64,000 bases of DNA, taken from Bradyrhizobium arachidis. Its GTDB lineage: Bacteria > Pseudomonadota > Alphaproteobacteria > Rhizobiales > Xanthobacteraceae. Positions 59,350-64,000 of this stretch are shown piece after piece. Numbering within the stretch: position 1 is the first letter of the stretch; every line of letters starts with the position of its first letter. The notes beneath the pieces were generated by a model. The model made no database searches. It saw only the letters and a program-made list of their open reading frames with translations, and was not told the DNA's origin. The position numbers and the translations under genes were made by a program. The DNA is taken from the NCBI RefSeq assembly GCF_015291705.1, contig NZ_CP030050.1:7130001-7194000 (forward strand), written 5' to 3'.

Positions 59350-60813
59350 TCACACTCCCGCGGCGTTCTTCGCGATGACGTTGCGGTAGAAGCTCGCGCT
59401 GAGCTTTGGCGTGCGCACCTGGGTGTCGAAATTGACGTGGTAGAGACCGAACCGCTTGTTCAGCCCGAACACCCATTCGAAATTGTCCATCAGGCTCCAG
59501 AGGAAATAGCCGCGCACCGGCACGCCCTCGGCCGTCGCGCGCTGGAGCTGGGCGAGATAGTTGCGCAGGTACATGATGCGGTCGGTGTCGTAGATCTTGC
59601 CGTCCGGCGAGATCTCGTCCTCGCCGGAGGTGCCGTTCTCGGTGATGTAGATCGCATCCGTCTTCCAGATCTTTGCCGCGAGCCTCGGCACCCAGTAGAT
59701 CGTCTCCGGCGCGACGCGGAGCCAGTTCGAATTCATGTGCGGAAAGGATTTCGGGATCGGCAGCGGCATGAAGCCCGCGCCCTGGTCGGACGGCACCACG
59801 TAGTTCTGCGGCGCATAGATGTTGAGGCCGAGGAAGTCGACCGGCGAGGAGATGATCTTCAGTTCCGCGTCGGTATATTTCGGCGCATTGGCGCCAGCAT
59901 ATTTCAGGAAGGCGTCGGTATACTGGCCCGTCATGATGACGTTGAGATAGCCGGCGTTCATCTCGCGCAGCGCGATCTCGGCGGCGCGGACATGCTCGGG
60001 CGTGTCGATCGCGGGAACGCAGACGTCGATGTTCTCGGCCGGCCCCACTTTGGTGCCGCGGCGTCCGCGCGCACGCACCGCCTGCACCGCAAGCCCGTGC
60101 GCGAGCGCGCTGTTGTGCCTGACCTGGTTGACCTCGGCTTGCGGCAGCGTCGCGCCGGGCGCATCGATGCCCAGGCCATAGCCGAACTGCACGAAGCGGC
60201 CGCTCTCGTTCAGCGTGAACACGTTCTTGACGCGATCGGTCAGGCGCTCGGCGACATAGCCGGCATAGTCGCCGAAGATCTTGCAGGTCTCGGTCGAGCG
60301 CCAGCCGCCAAAGCGGTCCTGGAGCGACTGCGGCAGATCCCAATGATAGAGCGTCGCCCACGGCTCGATGCCGTTCTTCAGGAGCTCGTCGACGAGGCGA
60401 TTGTAGAAGTCGAGTCCTTTCGGGTTCGGCTTGCCGTCACCATCCGGAAACACCCGCGGCCAGGCGATCGAGAAGCGATAGGCCTTGCAGCCGAGATCCT
60501 TGATCAGCGCGATGTCTTCCTTATAGCGATGATAATGCTCATTGGCGCGGTCGCCGGTGGTGCCGTCCTCGATCTTGCCGGGGATGCGCACGAAAGTGTC
60601 CCAGATCGAGGCCCCTCGCCCATCCTCATTGACCGCGCCCTCGACCTGATAGGACGAGGTCGCCGTGCCCCAGACGAAGCCCGGCGGAAAGCCGTCCATG
60701 CCCCGCGGCGCCGGTACCGGCTTGGCATCGGCCAGCTCGACGGGACCTGCGATTCCGGCTGCGGACAATCCCGCCAGCTTGGCAAACTGGCGGCGCGAGA
60801 CCTTGTCCGACAT
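59350..60813 (-). CDS. GH1 beta-glucosidase with Tat signal
   Basis: The 487-residue protein has a twin-arginine signal (SDKVSRRQFAKLAGLSAAGI) and a complete GH1 barrel: FPPGFVWGTATSSYQVEGAV near the start, acid/base Glu in VFTLNESGRFVQFG, and nucleophile Glu in IYITENGTS. It ends SLMDNFEWVFGLNKRFGLYHV. The usual TFNEP around the acid/base is TLNES here. It would hydrolyse beta-glucosides in the periplasm, which is unusual because most GH1 enzymes are cytoplasmic. The ATG at 60813 follows GGGAG. Confidence 0.9.
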   Translation of the reverse strand: MSDKVSRRQFAKLAGLSAAGIAGPVELADAKPVPAPRGMDGFPPGFVWGTATSSYQVEGAVNEDGRGASIWDTFVRIPGKIEDGTTGDRANEHYHRYKEDIALIKDLGCKAYRFSIAWPRVFPDGDGKPNPKGLDFYNRLVDELLKNGIEPWATLYHWDLPQSLQDRFGGWRSTETCKIFGDYAGYVAERLTDRVKNVFTLNESGRFVQFGYGLGIDAPGATLPQAEVNQVRHNSALAHGLAVQAVRARGRRGTKVGPAENIDVCVPAIDTPEHVRAAEIALREMNAGYLNVIMTGQYTDAFLKYAGANAPKYTDAELKIISSPVDFLGLNIYAPQNYVVPSDQGAGFMPLPIPKSFPHMNSNWLRVAPETIYWVPRLAAKIWKTDAIYITENGTSGEDEISPDGKIYDTDRIMYLRNYLAQLQRATAEGVPVRGYFLWSLMDNFEWVFGLNKRFGLYHVNFDTQVRTPKLSASFYRNVIAKNAAGV

Positions 60814-60973
60814 GTGATGCTGCTCCCAAGGTGATGCTGGTGCGGCATCACAATGACGCGTGACGGGCCATTTGAGAAGCGCCGCAGCGGAAGTTTGAGG
60901 ATGCAGAATTGCGCTGCCGGGGGCGCGACATGTCGGCGCGGGCGATTTCGCCGGCCGGCGCACGCTGCCGCGA

Positions 60974-61381
60974 TCAGCGGGAGCGCTTCGGCAGTTTTGG
61001 AAGCTTGTCGGGATTGAACGCGGGGACCTGAGCCGTTCGCTCAGGCGCCGCCGCCGGCTTTTCCGTCAGGATCAGCGTTCCCTCGAGGACGACTCCCGGC
61101 GCCTGTCCCGCCGTCGCGGTGTAAGTCGCGATCTTGCCGGGGCACGTCCCTACGATGTTCAGCGTGAGCTCATCATAGACGCCGAAGACCGTGTCACGTC
61201 CTTCGGTATGACGCTTCGTCGACACGGTCGCGGTGAAGCGATCGCCGTCGACCTGACACGAACCATGATACGTCATCAGGCTGTCGCGGCCCCAGATCTG
61301 GCCGTCTGCGACATGGACGATGCCGGTGCCCTGCTCGAGCGGCGTCTTGTACCAAGCCGCGTAGGTACCGTCGTTCAGCAT
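60974..61381 (-). CDS. GrlR-like small regulatory-domain protein
   Basis: The 135-residue protein starts MLNDGTYAAWYKTPLEQGTG with IVHVADGQIWGRDSLMTYHG behind it, the beta-sheet repeat pattern of the GrlR family (negative regulator of type III secretion in enteropathogens, common in rhizobial genomes with unknown role). The ATG at 61381 was chosen because GGGGAG precedes it by nine bases. The C-terminus is a proline-rich basic tail. No secretion genes are nearby. Confidence 0.6.
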   Translation of the reverse strand: MLNDGTYAAWYKTPLEQGTGIVHVADGQIWGRDSLMTYHGSCQVDGDRFTATVSTKRHTEGRDTVFGVYDELTLNIVGTCPGKIATYTATAGQAPGVVLEGTLILTEKPAAAPERTAQVPAFNPDKLPKLPKRSR

Positions 61382-61531
61382 GGGAGCAGTCTCCCCAGGT
61401 ATTCCCATGCAGATCATCCGCATGACTAGCGCTAAGAAACCGTTAATCACGCGGCCCGTGTGAATCCGGCCTCTCGAGCCCGGCGCGGCGCCCGCGACGA
61501 TGCGCCAGCCGCAACGCGAGGCGTCTGCCCG

Positions 61532-62509
61532 CTATTCCGGCTCGATACCGAGTCCCTGAATGATCTTGCCGGACGAGGCAAGCTGTTGATCGAGGAAACG
61601 CTTTGCGCCCGCCGTCGTCACGGCATCGCCAACGCTGACATCGAAACCGAGAGTTGGAGCTCGCTCGCGCACATCGGATGATTCCAGGGCGCTTGCAATC
61701 TCGGCGCTCAGCTTTTCGACGATCTCGGCGGGCGTGCCGACTGGCGCCATGAACATGAACCAGCCCTGCAGGTCGACGCTTTGCAGCGTCTCCGCGATCG
61801 CAGGAACGTCCGGCAGGGAGTCGATCCGCTTGGCTCCGGCAACGGCGACCGGTCGCAGCGTACCTGCCTTGATGAAGGCTTCGGCGATGGACGCCGACTG
61901 GATCGTCACCTGGATGCGGCCCGAGATCGCGTCCTGCACCGCATTCGTGGTCGTGTTGTAGGGGATGAGCACAAAGCCGGTTCCGGCGCTCTTGTTGATG
62001 GCTTGAGCGATCAGGCCCGAGAGATTGCGCGCACCATCGACGGCCAGACTCAATGAACCCGGCGCCGACTTCTCGAGCTTGATCAACTCCGGCAGCGTAT
62101 TGGCCTTCACCTCGGGATTGACGAGGAGGACGTGGTTGCTCTTGGCAGCCATCGCGACCGGCACGAAGTCCTTCACGGGGTCGTAGGGCAGTTTCTTGAA
62201 CGTGTAGGGATTGGTGACGAGCGCGGCCGACGTGGCAAACAGGAACGTGTAGCCGTCCGGCGCCGCACGGGCGACGGACTGCGTGCCGACGAGGTTTGCG
62301 GCACCCGGACGATTCTCGACCACGAATTGCTGCCCGAGGGTCCGCGAGAGCTTTTCGGTGATGAGGCGGCACATCACGTCCGGGCTGTTGCCCGCCGGCT
62401 GCGGCACGACGATGGTCACCGGCCTCTGCGGCCAGGGCTGCGCCAAGGCCGGAAGAGAGAAACAAAGCGCGGCGGCGGCGAGCAGCAGACGACGGGATAG
62501 TGCGGACAT
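61532..62509 (-). CDS. Bug-family tripartite-tricarboxylate-type substrate-binding protein
   Basis: The 325-residue exported protein has a signal peptide (MSALSRRLLLAAAALCFSLP, cleavage at ALA) and the Bug pattern WPQRPVTIVVPQPAGNSPDV with NRPGAANLVGTQSVARAAPD. It binds small carboxylates or aromatic acids in the periplasm. No membrane subunits (TctA/TctB) follow, which is common for these proteins. It lies downstream of the monooxygenase and FAH genes and probably delivers or senses their substrate. GGGAGG precedes the ATG. Confidence 0.9.
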   Translation of the reverse strand: MSALSRRLLLAAAALCFSLPALAQPWPQRPVTIVVPQPAGNSPDVMCRLITEKLSRTLGQQFVVENRPGAANLVGTQSVARAAPDGYTFLFATSAALVTNPYTFKKLPYDPVKDFVPVAMAAKSNHVLLVNPEVKANTLPELIKLEKSAPGSLSLAVDGARNLSGLIAQAINKSAGTGFVLIPYNTTTNAVQDAISGRIQVTIQSASIAEAFIKAGTLRPVAVAGAKRIDSLPDVPAIAETLQSVDLQGWFMFMAPVGTPAEIVEKLSAEIASALESSDVRERAPTLGFDVSVGDAVTTAGAKRFLDQQLASSGKIIQGLGIEPE

Positions 62510-62586
62510 GATGTTCCTCCCTGAAAGATTCCGCTTTGCGGGTTTTATTGATCGTTCGCACGCCGTCGCCGGCGGCCGTCGTTCGA

Positions 62587-63432
62587 TCAGGTTTCGTCTG
62601 CGACGACGTTCCTGAGCACGCCGAGGCGTTCGACCTCGATCTCGACGACGTCGCCGGGCTTCATCCAGAGCGGCGGCTCGCGCCGCGCGCCGACGCCACC
62701 CGGGGTGCCGCTGACGATGACGTCGCCGGGCTCGAGCCGCGTGAACGTGGAGCAGTATTCGATCTGGCGCGGGATATCGAAGATCATCTGCTTGATCAGC
62801 GCTTCCTGCATGACCTGTCCGTTGAGGCGGGTCTGCAGCTTGAGCTCGCCGAGCGGACCGAGCTCGTCCGACGTCATCATCCAGGGCCCGAATGCACCGG
62901 TGTCCGGAAAGTTCTTGCCCGGCGTGAACTGATGGGTGTGACGCTGGAAATCGCGGATGCTGCCGTCATTGTAGCAGGAATAGCCCACGACATGATCCAT
63001 GGCGTCGGCGCGGGAGATGTAGCGGCCGGCCTTGCCGATGATGACCGCGAGCTCGCCCTCGAAATCGAGGTGGGTCGAGACGCGCGGCCGCACGATCGGA
63101 CTCAAATGTCCGGTCTGGCTGTTGGCGTAGCGCGAGAAGATGGTGGGGTGATCGACCTCGGCGCGGCCGGTCTCCTTGCGGTGGGTCTCGTAATTCAGGC
63201 CCACGCACAGGATCTTGTCCGGGTTCGGGATGACCGGCCGCCAAGTGACTTTCGAGATCGGGAGAGTGGCGGCGGAGGACTTTGCATCCGCAACACCGGC
63301 GAAGGCGGCGCCGATGGCCGCCTTGAGATCGGCATAGCGCGCCTTGAGCGCGGTGCCGACATCAAAAAAGGTCTCGCCCTCGACGATGCCCCAGGTGGTG
63401 CGGCCGTCGATCGCTACAGTGGCCAGTTTCAC
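62587..63432 (-). CDS. Fumarylacetoacetate hydrolase family protein
   Basis: The 281-residue enzyme has the FAH fold with metal ligands in LDFEGELAVIIGKAGR (Glu-Glu) and the Asp of GYSCYNDGSIRDFQRHTHQF. The C-terminal GDVIVSGTPGGVGARREPPL is diagnostic. It would cleave or decarboxylate an acylpyruvate-type ring-fission product of an aromatic acid. The start GTG overlaps the stop of the monooxygenase by four bases (GTGA), a coupled operon. Confidence 0.9.
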   Translation of the reverse strand: MKLATVAIDGRTTWGIVEGETFFDVGTALKARYADLKAAIGAAFAGVADAKSSAATLPISKVTWRPVIPNPDKILCVGLNYETHRKETGRAEVDHPTIFSRYANSQTGHLSPIVRPRVSTHLDFEGELAVIIGKAGRYISRADAMDHVVGYSCYNDGSIRDFQRHTHQFTPGKNFPDTGAFGPWMMTSDELGPLGELKLQTRLNGQVMQEALIKQMIFDIPRQIEYCSTFTRLEPGDVIVSGTPGGVGARREPPLWMKPGDVVEIEVERLGVLRNVVADET

Positions 63433-64000
63433 GGCGTTCTCTCCATTGTCTGATCGGGAATTAGGTTTGCTTGCTCGGCCGGGACGTCGCGACAATACAA
63501 GCCGATCTCGCGCAGGAGATCGCCGAGCTCAGAAGTATTGCGCGCGGTGCCGAAAACGTAATGGTCGGGCCGCACGATCGCGGCGACGACACCGTGGCGG
63601 TCGAACCAGCTCGCGAGTACGCCCTCGGTCTCTTCGAGCACATTCGGCCGACCTGCCCCAGCAGGCGCGACGGCCGTTGCCGATACGTCCGGGCGCGCGG
63701 CACAGAGCGAGAGCATGGACGCGGCATCATTGCTGCGGCCGTCGATCAACACGCGCCAGCCGGCCCCTATCATTTCGTCCAGCAGGCGAGCCGTACCGCC
63801 GCTTGCGATGCGCGGCTGCGGAAACAGGCTGCCGCGCGCCGGCGTCTCTTGATGCGACAGGCATCCTGCGCGGAGCGGCGGGATGATTTCCTGCCGCGTC
63901 AAGAGCAGCGGCTTGCCGCCGCCATCGCTAAGGATTTGCGCATCGCGCTTGCGGGCCGCGGCCGGATCGCGCTCGCAGATCGACTGGCCGATCGCCTTGA
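63429..64000 (-). CDS. FAD-dependent aromatic monooxygenase, C-terminal part
   Basis: The frame runs in from the window edge with about 190 codons present. It includes AIGQSICERDPAAARKRDAQ, SDGGGKPLLLTRQEIIPPLR and the thioredoxin-like C-terminal domain (GWRVLIDGRSNDAASMLSLC; AAIVRPDHYVFGTARN), as in MhpA/phenol-hydroxylase-type flavoprotein hydroxylases. The FAD and NADPH sites are beyond the window. With the FAH-family gene it points to hydroxylation and cleavage of an aromatic ring. Confidence 0.8.
   Translation of the reverse strand, partial: KAIGQSICERDPAAARKRDAQILSDGGGKPLLLTRQEIIPPLRAGCLSHQETPARGSLFPQPRIASGGTARLLDEMIGAGWRVLIDGRSNDAASMLSLCAARPDVSATAVAPAGAGRPNVLEETEGVLASWFDRHGVVAAIVRPDHYVFGTARNTSELGDLLREIGLYCRDVPAEQANLIPDQTMERTP

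Noticed and set aside
1..64000. Search for tRNA genes, CRISPR arrays, integrases, transposases and attachment sites
   Set aside because: None seen on reading the gaps and gene products; the S24 island has phage-like parts but no integrase or structural genes to support a prophage.

Overview
The window reads as a chromosomal stretch of a high-GC alphaproteobacterium, most likely Bradyrhizobium or a close Nitrobacteraceae relative. This rests on the gene repertoire (GcrA-type regulator, phasin, DctA, BMP-type nucleobase transporters, PuuE/AllC ureide enzymes, DUF2798, DUF892), on GTG-rich starts and on strong codon bias. The organism name is an inference; there is no rRNA or other marker here. 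No tRNA, rRNA, CRISPR array, integrase, transposase or plasmid origin was seen.

Layout. 1-4.6 kb: the end of an NRAMP-type metal transporter, small unknown proteins, a SoxC-like sulfite dehydrogenase with its cytochrome c, and arginase. 4.6-10.6 kb: a FecR-domain protein and a CHASE2-PAS-GGDEF-EAL signalling protein in one operon, divergent from a two-partner-secretion outer-membrane transporter (TpsB). 10.7-14.1 kb: alpha/beta hydrolase, phasin and several small secreted unknowns. 14.1-16.5 kb: a compact regulatory island with an S24-type repressor/peptidase divergent from a GcrA-family gene and a DUF6456-like gene, followed by a 91-codon gene. Four related dyads (TTCCG-N5-YGGAA type) lie in and next to its promoters. 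16.5-25.1 kb: quinone oxidoreductase, MoxR ATPase plus VWA partner, formamidase, DctA behind a consensus sigma-54 promoter, and an unrecognised 457-residue protein.

25.2-46.7 kb is the centrepiece: a roughly 21-kb purine/ureide uptake and degradation superlocus. It has two complete BMP-type ABC importers (each with a substrate-binding protein, a double-domain ATPase and two permeases), a Tsx-like porin, a biuret-hydrolase-like amidohydrolase, a CDA-fold nucleoside/guanine deaminase, an 8-oxoguanine deaminase and an unusual xanthine dehydrogenase (separate FAD subunit plus fused [2Fe-2S]-Mo subunit). It also has a fused OHCU decarboxylase/HIU hydrolase (allantoin-synthase architecture), PuuE allantoinase, a DUF3830 protein and allantoate amidohydrolase. 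Together these would take guanine or 8-oxoguanine through xanthine, urate, HIU, OHCU, allantoin and allantoate, releasing nitrogen. The only central step with no gene here is urate oxidase. Two sigma-54 promoter matches (before the first BMP protein and before the dehydrogenase) suggest nitrogen control.

46.8-64 kb: small secreted proteins, a palindromic intergenic repeat, a ClC channel, a class II aldolase, MarC, a DUF892 protein, an Hsp20-Lon stress pair, HU, thiolase, a Tat-exported GH1 beta-glucosidase and a GrlR-like small protein. The window ends in an operon of an aromatic monooxygenase (truncated by the window edge), a fumarylacetoacetate-hydrolase-family enzyme and a Bug-type solute-binding protein.

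The parts most likely to be new are the S24/GcrA operator island, the FecR/CHASE2-EAL/TpsB trio, a Shine-Dalgarno-sequestering hairpin before the MoxR gene, and the unexplained members of the purine locus (biuret-hydrolase homologue, DUF3830).
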